A program made the position numbers and the translations under genes. DNA of 60,432 nt from Microcaldota archaeon (lineage in GTDB: Archaea; Micrarchaeota; Micrarchaeia; Micrarchaeales; Micrarchaeaceae), in the NCBI GenBank assembly GCA_021799635.1, contig JAJZAB010000004.1, positions 1 to 60,432 of the forward strand, in the 5' to 3' direction. Below the pieces are notes generated by a model. The model made no database searches. It saw only the letters and a program-made list of their open reading frames with translations, and had not been told where the DNA came from. This document shows positions 53,071 to 60,432 of this stretch, one piece after another. The stretch's first letter is position 1. Every line of letters begins with the position of its first letter.

Positions 53071-53536
53071 GAGAAGGAAAAGCCTAAAATCCCAGTCAAG
53101 CTTTGAGCTACTGATAACAGTTGCCTTCGGCTTGATAATACTACTGCCAATTGTCGTGCTAGCGTTTATACAGATATCTGCGTCAAACTCAAGCCTTTCC
53201 TCTGCGGAAGCGCAGGCAGCCGCCGAAAAAATAACAAGCGTGGCGACGACCGTTGGCGCCCAGGGGTACCCTGCCAAGCAGCTTGTGCTTGTCCAAGTCC
53301 CTCCCAGCGTGCAGAACATATACGTAGGGACGTTAAGCAATCAGGTTGGGCACGAGGTCGTTTTCGTAACCAGCACCAGCGCAGGACTAAGCTACATCAC
53401 TTCCTACACTCCAACCAACATAAGCGGGTACCTTGAGGACATAACCTCGCCAGGCACATACCTGGTCAACGTCAGCGCGCAGACTTCCTGCCCCTCAAAT
53501 GCCAAGGTCCCGTGTGTATACATACAGTCGTCGTGA
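53060..53536 (+). CDS. Class III signal peptide (pilin-like) protein
   Basis: 158 aa from ATG 53060, which lies inside the end of the CBS gene; GTG 53051 is the alternative. A basic start (KNRRRKSLK) is followed by SQSSFELLITVAFGLIILL, the class III/EppA-FlaK-type leader: cleavage before Gln-Ser-Ser-x-Glu and a hydrophobic assembly helix. The rest is a beta-rich extracellular head with sequons and two cysteines close to the end (SCPSNAKVPC). The gene ends with TGA that belongs to an IS605-end-like motif, so the original C-terminus may have been a little longer. It probably forms or decorates surface filaments. Confidence 0.8.
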   Translation: MKNRRRKSLKSQSSFELLITVAFGLIILLPIVVLAFIQISASNSSLSSAEAQAAAEKITSVATTVGAQGYPAKQLVLVQVPPSVQNIYVGTLSNQVGHEVVFVTSTSAGLSYITSYTPTNISGYLEDITSPGTYLVNVSAQTSCPSNAKVPCVYIQSS

Positions 53537-53569
53537 CATCCTCCCCTTAAACGGCGTAGGGTTTCCCGC
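53534..53569 (-). mobile_element. Solo IS605-type right-end relic (minus strand)
   Basis: tgacatcctccccttaaacg followed by gcgtagggtttcccgc is, on the minus strand, gggaaaccc, hairpin, ggggaggatgtca, the classic look of an IS605 right end. Its first three bases form the stop codon of the pilin-like gene. Confidence 0.55.
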
Positions 53570-53577
53570 TCATGCTG

Positions 53578-54234
53578 CTAAGACTGATCGAACCTAAGAA
53601 GATACGCGTTTCTATAAACCTTATTGCCCCTCTTGACACCATATAAAGTGAAAGACCTTTTTGGCTTGAGCTTGTTCAGCTGAAAGAAGCTGGCTGTTAT
53701 TTTCTTATCGCTTATATAAATGTTATAGCCGTTGCTCAGTTCGTCTATCCTGGATACAAAAGCACCCCTCACTTCTATAAAATTGATCAGCTTCTTCATT
53801 ATCATATCTGCTTTGCCATTGTCTCCGCGCAGCTGGACCACAGCTTCATAATAGCCAGAGGTCCTTCTGTAGCAATCCATGCACATTGTCCTCTTTGTCT
53901 CTATCCGTATTTTCTTTTCGAACTCCACCATCCCCATTTCCTCCTGGCAAGAAAAGCGCACTGCTGCGCTGCTCTCATCGAAGCTTATTACCGATATGTT
54001 GCACTTGGTACCAAGCGAGTGCCTTATTGCGTCTTTTAGGGAGTTCTTGCTTACGGGCATGTATCCCTCCGATGTCCTAATCCTCTTGCATGATTTGCAC
54101 GATTCGACCACGGCATAGTCCCTCAAGGTCTTCATTATTTTGTCAGCAACGCATACCTCGCAGAACTCGCCTATGAATTTCACATCATTGCTTGATCTGT
54201 TGCAAGTTGGGCAGTATCTGGTCATTTGCATCAT
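53578..54234 (-). CDS. nmd3: NMD3 homologue
   Basis: Archaeal NMD3, a zinc-binding protein linked to large ribosomal subunit maturation. The 218-aa protein has CPTC and CEVC (residues about 8-28, first zinc site), CKSC and CMDC (second site), followed by alternating strand-helix units (GGYYEAVVQLRG-like RRTSGYYEAVVQLRGDNG, with a typical VSRIDELSNGYNIYIS). It is shorter than eukaryotic NMD3, as usual for archaea, and lacks the shuttling tail. Its ATG overlaps the secD stop; ATG 54225 is an alternative start. Confidence 0.9.
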   Translation of the reverse strand: MMQMTRYCPTCNRSSNDVKFIGEFCEVCVADKIMKTLRDYAVVESCKSCKRIRTSEGYMPVSKNSLKDAIRHSLGTKCNISVISFDESSAAVRFSCQEEMGMVEFEKKIRIETKRTMCMDCYRRTSGYYEAVVQLRGDNGKADMIMKKLINFIEVRGAFVSRIDELSNGYNIYISDKKITASFFQLNKLKPKRSFTLYGVKRGNKVYRNAYLLRFDQS

Positions 54235-55808
54235 TCTGAATAGTGCTTGCTCAATATAGCGCCATAAGCAGGCCTCGTAATCATGACCCCGAGGAGAGCC
54301 CCTATTATGGTGGATTCGGAGAAGCCTATCACCGAGACTAGAGAGGTAGAGAAAAAGAGGGGCAGCATGGCCAGTACCAGCAGCGCAGCGTCAGCCCATA
54401 CTATGTAGAAGGCGTTGCCCAGCAGCACCTTTGTTGAGCTTTGGTGGGACCCCCTGGCTATAATCTCATCAGTTATTATTATCTGGGCATCCACCCCTGT
54501 ACCTACAACTGCAATCATCCCAGCCACCGCAGCAAGGTCTATAGTGCCTATGAGCCCTATTATAGATACTATGATGAACAGCTCCATCATAGTCGTGAGC
54601 AATATTGGCACCACAAGGAACATTTTTTTGTACCTTATAACTATAAACACGGAAACAAACACTATGGCCAGCACGCCAGCCAGGCCGCTTATGTATAGGA
54701 AGTGAGACCCAAGCGTCGGCGGTATGGTAGTAGGCGTCCCAGCTATGACAGCCACAGGCAGCGCACCGCCGCTAAGTATGCTGGCTATCTGCTTTGTCTG
54801 CGACGTTGCGTAGGTGAGCTGCTGCTGCTTATTCAGGGTGGTCGGTGCAACACCAGATATCTCATAGCTGTCGCTTACGTTGCCGCCAGTTATTGATGGG
54901 TTGAGCACCGGGGCGGTGAGTAGTCCGACTATGGGCCACGATTCAAGCACCGTCTGATTGAGCGAAACCTGTGTGAAGGTCGGGGTCATGTTGGCCCTGC
55001 TCTCCAGCTTTACAGTGTAGTTGTTTGCATAAAGGTATGAAAGGAAGGTGCGGTTTATTCCGGCGCTGGCAATTATATTCTTGTACTTGCCGCTGCTCTG
55101 CTGCAGAAATCTCTCAGCGTTTGACACGCTAGAGTTTGTGTTGTAGACTTCCTGGAATGGTATGGTCTGATTTCCAAATGCGAGGGCGCTTGTTATAGCT
55201 GCAGCCGCAGCTGCCTGGGAGGTGAGCGTAGTTGAGTTGATCGGCACCGATCCATTTATGAATATGGCGGTGTTAGTCGGCCTGTCCAGGAACATGTACA
55301 ACGGCTTGTTCGCATCGCCAAACACCACATGGGCGAAATTGTTCGATGCGCTCTGCGTAGTGAAAAACGTCACTCCCCACGATACCGTGTTGTTGGTTAT
55401 CGTAGGGGATAGCTGGCCTATGCTGCCTTTCAGTATGTCGCTTCCGTTCAATGCCTCCCTGCCGTTTACAATCCCGTCAAACCTCCCCTGGCTCTGTATT
55501 ATCCCTATTGTCTGGTTTATGTCAGATTCTGATACGGTTGGTACTATCACATATACCTCGCTGCTACCTATGCCCTCTACAGTAACCTCCTTGAGGCCGA
55601 AAGTAGACACCCTCTGCTGCAGTGCGGTTATCAAAGCGCTCATTGCGCTTGCATTCACACTGTGCTCCAGCGTTACCGGTATCTGTGTACCGCCTACAAA
55701 TTCTATCCCGAAGTGCAAGCCATAGTGTAGGTCCAGCGCCGCCAGTGCTACACCTATAAATATAAGGACCAGTATCCTCCTGTCCTTCAAATAATCGGTA
55801 AACTTCAT
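54231..55808 (-). CDS. secD: Protein-export membrane protein SecD
   Basis: RND-type partner of SecF that uses the ion gradient to aid release of exported proteins on the outer face. 525 aa: an N-terminal helix (LVLIFIGVALAALDLHYGLH), FGIEFVGGTQIPVTLE (SecD signature), a large first periplasm-side domain with many sequons, and five C-terminal helices with GTGVDAQIIITDEI (conserved D...D/E region of motif D6) and LLGNAFYIVWADAALLVLA. The ATG overlaps the secF stop by four bases (ATGA), and its own stop overlaps nmd3. Confidence 0.94.
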   Translation of the reverse strand: MKFTDYLKDRRILVLIFIGVALAALDLHYGLHFGIEFVGGTQIPVTLEHSVNASAMSALITALQQRVSTFGLKEVTVEGIGSSEVYVIVPTVSESDINQTIGIIQSQGRFDGIVNGREALNGSDILKGSIGQLSPTITNNTVSWGVTFFTTQSASNNFAHVVFGDANKPLYMFLDRPTNTAIFINGSVPINSTTLTSQAAAAAAITSALAFGNQTIPFQEVYNTNSSVSNAERFLQQSSGKYKNIIASAGINRTFLSYLYANNYTVKLESRANMTPTFTQVSLNQTVLESWPIVGLLTAPVLNPSITGGNVSDSYEISGVAPTTLNKQQQLTYATSQTKQIASILSGGALPVAVIAGTPTTIPPTLGSHFLYISGLAGVLAIVFVSVFIVIRYKKMFLVVPILLTTMMELFIIVSIIGLIGTIDLAAVAGMIAVVGTGVDAQIIITDEIIARGSHQSSTKVLLGNAFYIVWADAALLVLAMLPLFFSTSLVSVIGFSESTIIGALLGVMITRPAYGAILSKHYSE

Positions 55809-56962
55809 CTTCCCGCCTCCTTCTTTTTCTTGTACTCAAGCACCATGGGGGTGTTGCCGAACCACGTTGTGAATATGTCGGCTATGAGCCCCGCCAAAAC
55901 CACCCCGGCTATCTCATAGTAGGTTGGTATGAACGCTATGTATGATATAATGAGAAGTATGGAGAACGAGATTATTGCTGAGGATGTCATAGTCGCGCCA
56001 GTTTTGAAGGTGTAGAAAGCCCTCTGCGTTGGCGTATCTTCGCTCCTCTTCAGTATCCTTATGGATGAAAGTAGTGATGTGTCTATGGAGTATCCTATAA
56101 GCATGAGTATGCCTCCTATAGACGCTATTCCTAGCGGTATACCGAAGGCGCCCATGGCCCCCAGCGCGACTATTATATCGTTAGCCGCGCTGAAAACGAC
56201 CGCCATTGCCGGAATCGGGCTTCTGAACACTAAGAACACTGCAATGGCTACTAGTATGAAAGCCGCTATTATTATGGTCTCCATCTGTGATAGGAAGAAG
56301 GCGCCCAGAGTTGGTGTAACGTCATTGTAGGAGTACGAGCTGAAGCTTATTATAGACTGCATTTTCGACACAACCAATGACTTGTATTTGGCGCTTGCGT
56401 TAGTATAGGCGCCCTGCGCCAGGGCCAGCATGGATGCCGGGTTTGTAGAATTATATGATGGTGCACTGTTAATGAAAGGCGAAAGCACCGAAAGCTCCCG
56501 TGCCAGGGTTGTGTTCATCTGCGATGTATATTTTGTTTCGTTTGCCGTCTCTCCTGATACCACTGCAGCCAAGGTGGAATTGTCAGGCTGGCTCTTGAGC
56601 TGCGCCTGTGCAGAAGCGAGCAGGAATGCGCTTGTTGTATAGTTGCTGTAAAGATTGTACATGCTTATCGTGTACTGCTCTGCGTCTGCAATGCTGCTGT
56701 TTGAATCTATTGTTATCGATATCCCTCCAGGGGACCTTGAGATGCTTGCTTCAGCTCCGGGAATCTTGGAATCTATGACCGCGGTAATACTGCGTATGTT
56801 TATCGATGTATTGGAAGTCTGCAGCTGTATGTTTACCCCACCTTTCAATGACTGATCAAGCTGTATTTTCGGTATAAAATAAAGGCTTATCAGCAGCAGC
56901 GCTATTGGTATAAGAACAAGAAACTTGTAATTCTTCATTTCGTAGATATTGCCAATAGCCAT
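55805..56962 (-). CDS. secF: Protein-export membrane protein SecF
   Basis: 385 aa; partner of SecD. One N-terminal helix (YKFLVLIPIALLLISLYFIP), then LDQSLKGGVNIQLQTS, an outer domain with sequons, and five helices with VFSAANDIIVALGAMGAFGI, GGILMLIGYSIDTSLLSSIR (the conserved YSxxDT/RIRE region) and the C-terminal segment FTTWFGNTPMVLEYKKKKE. ATG 56962 is taken as start; ATG 56938 (MKNYKF) is equally plausible. First gene of the overlapping secF-secD-nmd3 operon. Confidence 0.92.
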   Translation of the reverse strand: MAIGNIYEMKNYKFLVLIPIALLLISLYFIPKIQLDQSLKGGVNIQLQTSNTSINIRSITAVIDSKIPGAEASISRSPGGISITIDSNSSIADAEQYTISMYNLYSNYTTSAFLLASAQAQLKSQPDNSTLAAVVSGETANETKYTSQMNTTLARELSVLSPFINSAPSYNSTNPASMLALAQGAYTNASAKYKSLVVSKMQSIISFSSYSYNDVTPTLGAFFLSQMETIIIAAFILVAIAVFLVFRSPIPAMAVVFSAANDIIVALGAMGAFGIPLGIASIGGILMLIGYSIDTSLLSSIRILKRSEDTPTQRAFYTFKTGATMTSSAIISFSILLIISYIAFIPTYYEIAGVVLAGLIADIFTTWFGNTPMVLEYKKKKEAGR

Positions 56963-57045
56963 TAAGACCAGTTATTTCAGATAAAATTGCATATTAAAAC
57001 ATAAAAGTCAGGAAGAAACAAAAAAAGCACAAAAAGGAAGAGAAA

Positions 57046-57321
57046 CTACGCGTATCTCTTCATGAGCTTTAGATGCAGCGATGATGCGAATCCGAAAACG
57101 ATTACGAATATCGCCATAAGTATGAGGGCCCATCCAAAGAAACCTGCGACTCCAAGCGATCCAGGGACCAGAGTTGCGAGTATTATGCCCAATATGAAAA
57201 GGTATATTCCCCAGTATATGCCCCTGAATATGTTCCATCCAGAGTGCCTTTCCTGGTAGTGCAACCTTCTTTTGTATGATAATTCTGGATCTATCATTAT
57301 TATATTCTTCTTTTCTGCCAT
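57046..57321 (-). CDS. Small two-helix membrane protein
   Basis: 91 aa. A charged cytosolic N-terminus (PELSYKRRLHYQERHSGWNI) is followed by two adjacent helices (about 34-55 and 59-80) with a tight Gly-rich turn (PGSLGVAGFFGW), ending with KLMKRYA. No family recognised. I considered SecE, but the real SecE is at 59456. It is a single gene upstream of the secF operon. Confidence 0.6.
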   Translation of the reverse strand: MAEKKNIIMIDPELSYKRRLHYQERHSGWNIFRGIYWGIYLFILGIILATLVPGSLGVAGFFGWALILMAIFVIVFGFASSLHLKLMKRYA

Positions 57322-57419
57322 TTACACACCATTATAATATTCTATGCAAAATATTAAAAAGATACTACAATATAGAATGCTGCACCCCAAGTTAGCCGCA
57401 GCATTAAGAAAGTGATTGG

Positions 57420-58193
57420 ATGTCAAGGATGCGCTCAAAAAGACACAGGCAGGAGCGTGAGGAGTACATTATCAAGGAGCAGAAGAAGGTAGACCAGGGG
57501 ATATTTGATAGGCAGACGATGATATACCTAAGCAAGTTTTACAACAGCGGCATCATAAGTAAGCTAGATTTCATACTCGCCAGGGGGAAGGAAGCTGACG
57601 TCTACGCGGCAGAAGCCGGCACGGCAAAGATAACCGGGGGCAGGCCGTTCGCAATAGTCAAATTTTTTAGGCTGGAGACCTCATCATTCATCAAAATGGC
57701 GAATTACATAGTTGGAGACCCTAGGTTCAGCAGGCAGATAGGGAAAAGCAGGAAGTACATAATAAACACATGGTGCAAGAAAGAATTCGGCAATCTGAAC
57801 ATAGCCAACATGGCGGGGGTCAAAGCTCCGAAACCGTACATGGCGAACGGCAACATAATCGCCATGGAGTTCATAGGCGCGGATGGAAAGGCCTCCCCGG
57901 AGCTGAAGGATGTGGAACTCCGTAATCCAGAGAAAACGCTGGAGCACATCCTAGGGGACATAAGGAAGCTCTACTCGGTGCAGCTGGTGCACGCCGATAT
58001 AAGCGAGTACAACATACTAATAAAAGGAGACGTGCCGTACATGATAGACTTTGGGCAGGCGGTCTCGATTAGGCATCCTGCCTCAGCTGGTTTTCTATCG
58101 CGTGACATAAAAAATATCCTTGACTACTTCAACAAGCAGTACAAAATATCAAAAGACTTCTCAGAGGTCTATAAAGATATTGTGAATGGCTGA
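57420..58193 (+). CDS. rio1: RIO1-type atypical protein kinase
   Basis: Kinase/ATPase of late small-subunit ribosome maturation. 257 aa: a basic N-terminal helix, the RIO1 loop LARGKEADVYAAE (where STGKEANVY is usual), catalytic Lys81 in AIVKFFRLE, catalytic HADISEYN (191-198) and metal-binding IDFGQAV (209-215). It ends soon after the kinase fold. GTGAT precedes ATG 57420. The 3' end overlaps the convergent thiI by 25 bases. Confidence 0.94.
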   Translation: MSRMRSKRHRQEREEYIIKEQKKVDQGIFDRQTMIYLSKFYNSGIISKLDFILARGKEADVYAAEAGTAKITGGRPFAIVKFFRLETSSFIKMANYIVGDPRFSRQIGKSRKYIINTWCKKEFGNLNIANMAGVKAPKPYMANGNIIAMEFIGADGKASPELKDVELRNPEKTLEHILGDIRKLYSVQLVHADISEYNILIKGDVPYMIDFGQAVSIRHPASAGFLSRDIKNILDYFNKQYKISKDFSEVYKDIVNG

Positions 58194-59338
58194 GCACGGC
58201 CTTCCTTCACCATCGTTGTGAGGGATAGCGTTTTCTCAACTGCGGAGTCCAGGCCGCACTCCTTGTAAAGCCGCTCAACCTGGGCAGCGTTTGTGGAAGT
58301 CGCCGGTCTCTTCGCATTTATGGAGCATACATCCCTGTACCGCTGCACTGAGATACCATACGTCCCTATGCTCTTTGCCATGTCTATTATTTCTTCCTTG
58401 TCAAAACCTATCAGTGGCCTAACAATAAGCGTGCCCACTCCGCTCTGGGACGATGAAATATTACTTGCGGTTTGCGATGCCACCTGCCCAAGGCTCTCGC
58501 CTGTGACTATTGCATCCGCACCAGACACGCCGGCTATTTTGTCGGCCATCCTGTGCATAAAAAGTTTGAAAAGCACAAGCTCATACCTTTCGTGTATCCT
58601 GAGGGTTGCCGCCTGGAAAACATGAAACGGGGCGTAATATGAGGCTACAGATGTGCCGTACACAGACAGCCGTTCAATTATCTTCGGGATTTTTGATGAA
58701 AGCGCTTCCTGGGCGTCTCTGAAACCGTGCACGTGTAGGTATGAAAGCCTCAGGCCCCTCTTCATCGCGTAGTAGGATGCTACTGGGGAGTCGATTCCCC
58801 CAGACAGCAGGGATACCGCCGTTCCGGAAGAGCCCACAGGAAGCCCTCCGGGCCCAGGTATCTTGCGCCTGAAAAGCAAGGTGCCGTATCCAGTGACATT
58901 TACGAAAAGGGTTTTTCGCGAGTCCCTGTCAATCCTGAATGGCGCCTCCTCGGATTTTTTTATGAACTCTCCGACAATGTCATGAGAATCGAAATCAACC
59001 TTCTTGTACGATCTGTGCGCAACTATCCTTACAGTCTCTGCCCGGCCCACTATCCTATTCGCTTCGGAAAGTATAGAATCCAGGCTGTTCTCTGATACAG
59101 CTACAGGGGCAAACCAGGATACCCCAAACACGTGCTTCAACTCCTTCAGTACTCCGTTCATCTTAGATTTGTCTTCAAGGTCAACCAAAAAATGATCCCT
59201 TCTATAGTACACCGAAGCGCCGTACCCCTCAAGCGCGTGTTCGATGTTGCTTTTCAGCTGTCCGATGAATTCGGGCCTGTTTTTGCCCTTTAGCCATATC
59301 TCGCCGAAGCGGACCACCACCTGCTTTGGATTATCCAT
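58169..59338 (-). CDS. thiI: tRNA 4-thiouridine synthase ThiI
   Basis: Makes 4-thiouridine at position 8 of tRNA and/or moves sulfur for thiamine synthesis. 389 aa from ATG 59338 (GTG 59350 adds four residues). N-terminal ferredoxin-like domain (RFGEIWLKGKNR), THUMP domain (about 75-165) and PP-loop ATPase with LLSGGIDSPVASY (177-189), GDSLGQ-like TGESLGQVASQT, and CSINAKRPAT bearing the conserved Cys. No C-terminal rhodanese domain is present, as in most archaea, so another sulfur donor is needed. Confidence 0.94.
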   Translation of the reverse strand: MDNPKQVVVRFGEIWLKGKNRPEFIGQLKSNIEHALEGYGASVYYRRDHFLVDLEDKSKMNGVLKELKHVFGVSWFAPVAVSENSLDSILSEANRIVGRAETVRIVAHRSYKKVDFDSHDIVGEFIKKSEEAPFRIDRDSRKTLFVNVTGYGTLLFRRKIPGPGGLPVGSSGTAVSLLSGGIDSPVASYYAMKRGLRLSYLHVHGFRDAQEALSSKIPKIIERLSVYGTSVASYYAPFHVFQAATLRIHERYELVLFKLFMHRMADKIAGVSGADAIVTGESLGQVASQTASNISSSQSGVGTLIVRPLIGFDKEEIIDMAKSIGTYGISVQRYRDVCSINAKRPATSTNAAQVERLYKECGLDSAVEKTLSLTTMVKEGRAQPFTISL

Positions 59339-59455
59339 ATTCCCACACAAAAGAAAGCTATAAAAATATCAACAATTAACAAGATACTGCAGCTTATGGC
59401 GTCATTTGAAAGCGCATTATTTATCTAAACGTCAAATGATTTAATACTGATTGTC

Positions 59456-59653
59456 ATGAATATCGTTGGAGGGATTAAGAGCTTTATAGCAAACTCTAAG
59501 CACATAATGTACGTTAGCTACAAGCCTACGCACGACAGGTTTGTCAGGACTGCAAAGATAATAATAGTGGGCATACTGCTAGTAGGTGCCCTCGGCTTTA
59601 TCATAGCCATAATAATATCTCTTATTACAACCGGCACTCTGTCATTGGTATGA
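59456..59653 (+). CDS. secE: Preprotein translocase subunit SecE
   Basis: 65-aa single-helix subunit of the SecYE translocon. The amphipathic N-terminal helix (GGIKSFIANSKHIMYVSYKP) with the conserved Lys-Pro, then THDRFVRTAKIIIVGILLVG and a C-terminal membrane helix (ALGFIIAIIISLI) match archaeal SecE/Sss1. The stop overlaps the next start (ATGA). In many archaea secE is followed by nusG; here it is followed by an NFACT-R gene. Confidence 0.88.
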   Translation: MNIVGGIKSFIANSKHIMYVSYKPTHDRFVRTAKIIIVGILLVGALGFIIAIIISLITTGTLSLV

Positions 59654-60432
59654 TAAGTGTGATAATGGAGATCGAAATAGACTTTACAGAAAGCGCACAG
59701 CAGAATGCGGACGATTTCTATAAAAAATCAAAGAAACTGCTCCAAAAGAAGGCAGGCGCAGCCCAGGCAATAAAGGATCTCGAGAACAGATTAAAAAAAT
59801 TGAAAGCAGAAGGAAAACCGGAAGAGCGTGCCACAAGGATTAAGATAAGGACCCAGAAGGAATGGTATGAAAAATTCCACTGGTCTGCCACAAGCGGCGG
59901 CCTGCTGACAATCGGAGGCAGGGACGCACAGCAGAACGAGATCCTGAACTCAAAGCACTTCGACAGCCAGGACCTTTTTTTCCATGCAGACATATTCGGT
60001 GCGTCGGTCACCATACTCAAGGGAGGAGTGGGTGCCCCAGCGCCTGAAAGGGAGGAGGCTGCGCAGTTCGCAGCCTGCTACTCGAGCGCATGGAAGGAGA
60101 TGCTCCATTCAGTCGACGTCTATGCCATGCGAAGGGATCAGGTGAGCAAGTCTACTGGCAAGGGTGCCGTAGGCACCGGGAGCTTCCTGCTCAGCGGTGA
60201 GAGGGAATGGTACAGGAATACCCGGCTGGCACTGGTCTTTTTTATGAGAGAAGAAAGGCTAAACGTTGTTTCGCAGCTCACATTCGACAGGATGGCCGAG
60301 AAGCCAGCCGCCTATGTGCTTGCTACGCAGGGCAGCTCAAAGAAGTCAGACGCGGCCAAGGTGATATCAAAGGCGCTGTCATACAACGACCTGGATGCGA
60401 TAATGCAGCAGCTCCCGGCCGGAACCTTCCAT
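59650..60432 (+). CDS. NFACT-R (DUF814) protein, partial at right edge
   Basis: 261 visible codons, open to the window edge. The start ATG 59650 overlaps the secE stop; ATG 59665 (MEIEIDFTES) is the alternative. It begins where the middle coiled coil of RqcH/Rqc2 proteins begins (SAQQNADDFYKKSKKLLQKK) and proceeds into the NFACT-R domain: WYEKFHWSATSGGLLTIGGR, DAQQNEILNSKHF, DLFFHADIFGASVTILKGG and KGAVGTGSFLLSGEREWYRN. The usual N-terminal NFACT-N and HhH domains are not encoded upstream, so this is a split or shortened version of the ribosome quality-control factor. The rest of the gene lies outside. Confidence 0.85.
   Translation, partial: MISVIMEIEIDFTESAQQNADDFYKKSKKLLQKKAGAAQAIKDLENRLKKLKAEGKPEERATRIKIRTQKEWYEKFHWSATSGGLLTIGGRDAQQNEILNSKHFDSQDLFFHADIFGASVTILKGGVGAPAPEREEAAQFAACYSSAWKEMLHSVDVYAMRRDQVSKSTGKGAVGTGSFLLSGEREWYRNTRLALVFFMREERLNVVSQLTFDRMAEKPAAYVLATQGSSKKSDAAKVISKALSYNDLDAIMQQLPAGTFH

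Noticed and set aside
52615-53340. 241-codon minus-strand frame
   Set aside because: Antisense to the CBS and pilin-like genes, both of which have clear motifs.
57046-57321. SecE candidate
   Set aside because: It has two membrane helices and no Lys-Pro amphipathic helix; the genuine SecE is at 59456-59653.
1-60432. CRISPR array or long tandem repeats
   Set aside because: No regularly spaced direct repeats of 20-40 bases were seen by eye on either strand.

Overview
The window is archaeal. It encodes aRF1, topoisomerase VI subunit B, AglB/STT3, archaeal ThrRS with its DTD-like editing domain, RIO1, NMD3, archease, SecE and an archaeal-type SecD/SecF pair. Promoters have TATA boxes and many starts are preceded by GGTG/GTGAT Shine-Dalgarno motifs. 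The short exported-protein genes, the S-layer protein type, the compact overlapping operons and the many N-glycosylation sequons fit a DPANN archaeon. My best guess, by inference, is a Micrarchaeota/ARMAN-like lineage.

Layout. 1-9.9 kb is cell surface: a truncated DUF2341-type protein, the oligosaccharyltransferase, the major S-layer protein and two related membrane-anchored surface proteins. 9.9-14.6 kb holds aRF1, a graveyard of IS200/IS605 TnpB remnants around tRNA-Leu(UAG), an orphan 436-aa protein and a radical SAM enzyme. 14.7-21.8 kb is a glycan island: a surface glycoprotein, a GT2 enzyme, two GT-C-like membrane proteins and a NodU-type carbamoyltransferase. 21.9-25.1 kb has divergent ThrRS and CysRS.

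25.2-41.7 kb is the highlight. All genes lie on one strand and look like a type IV secretion / Ced-like DNA transfer machine: a two-helix VirB2/CedA1-like pilin candidate, a six-helix membrane protein, six consecutive diverged VirB6/TrbL-like paralogues (one carrying Ig-like ectodomains), two membrane-anchored proteins that look like detached VirB3-VirB4 N-terminal parts, a VirB4/HerA-class ATPase, a stand-alone copy of that ATPase's C-terminal helical domain, a zinc-ribbon membrane protein, a coiled-coil winged-helix protein, a 49-aa basic peptide and a 790-aa surface protein with a cytosolic tail. No relaxase and no second (VirD4-type) coupling ATPase is visible, so DNA import, or another transport job, is more likely than conjugation.

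41.7-60.4 kb is informational and secretory: Top6B, a KH protein, a winged-helix protein with a palindromic leader, class II LysRS, a NUDIX-uracil DNA glycosylase fusion lacking most Fe-S ligands, an exosortase-like enzyme with a fused ectodomain, archease, a DUF981 protein, a DUF2079 protein, tRNA-Cys, a four-CBS protein with an S30AE-like tail, a class III signal peptide pilin-like protein, the secF-secD-nmd3 operon, RIO1, ThiI, and secE overlapping an NFACT-R gene that runs off the right edge.

Several intergenic regions carry solo motifs resembling IS605 right ends. No CRISPR array, rRNA gene or intact transposase was seen.
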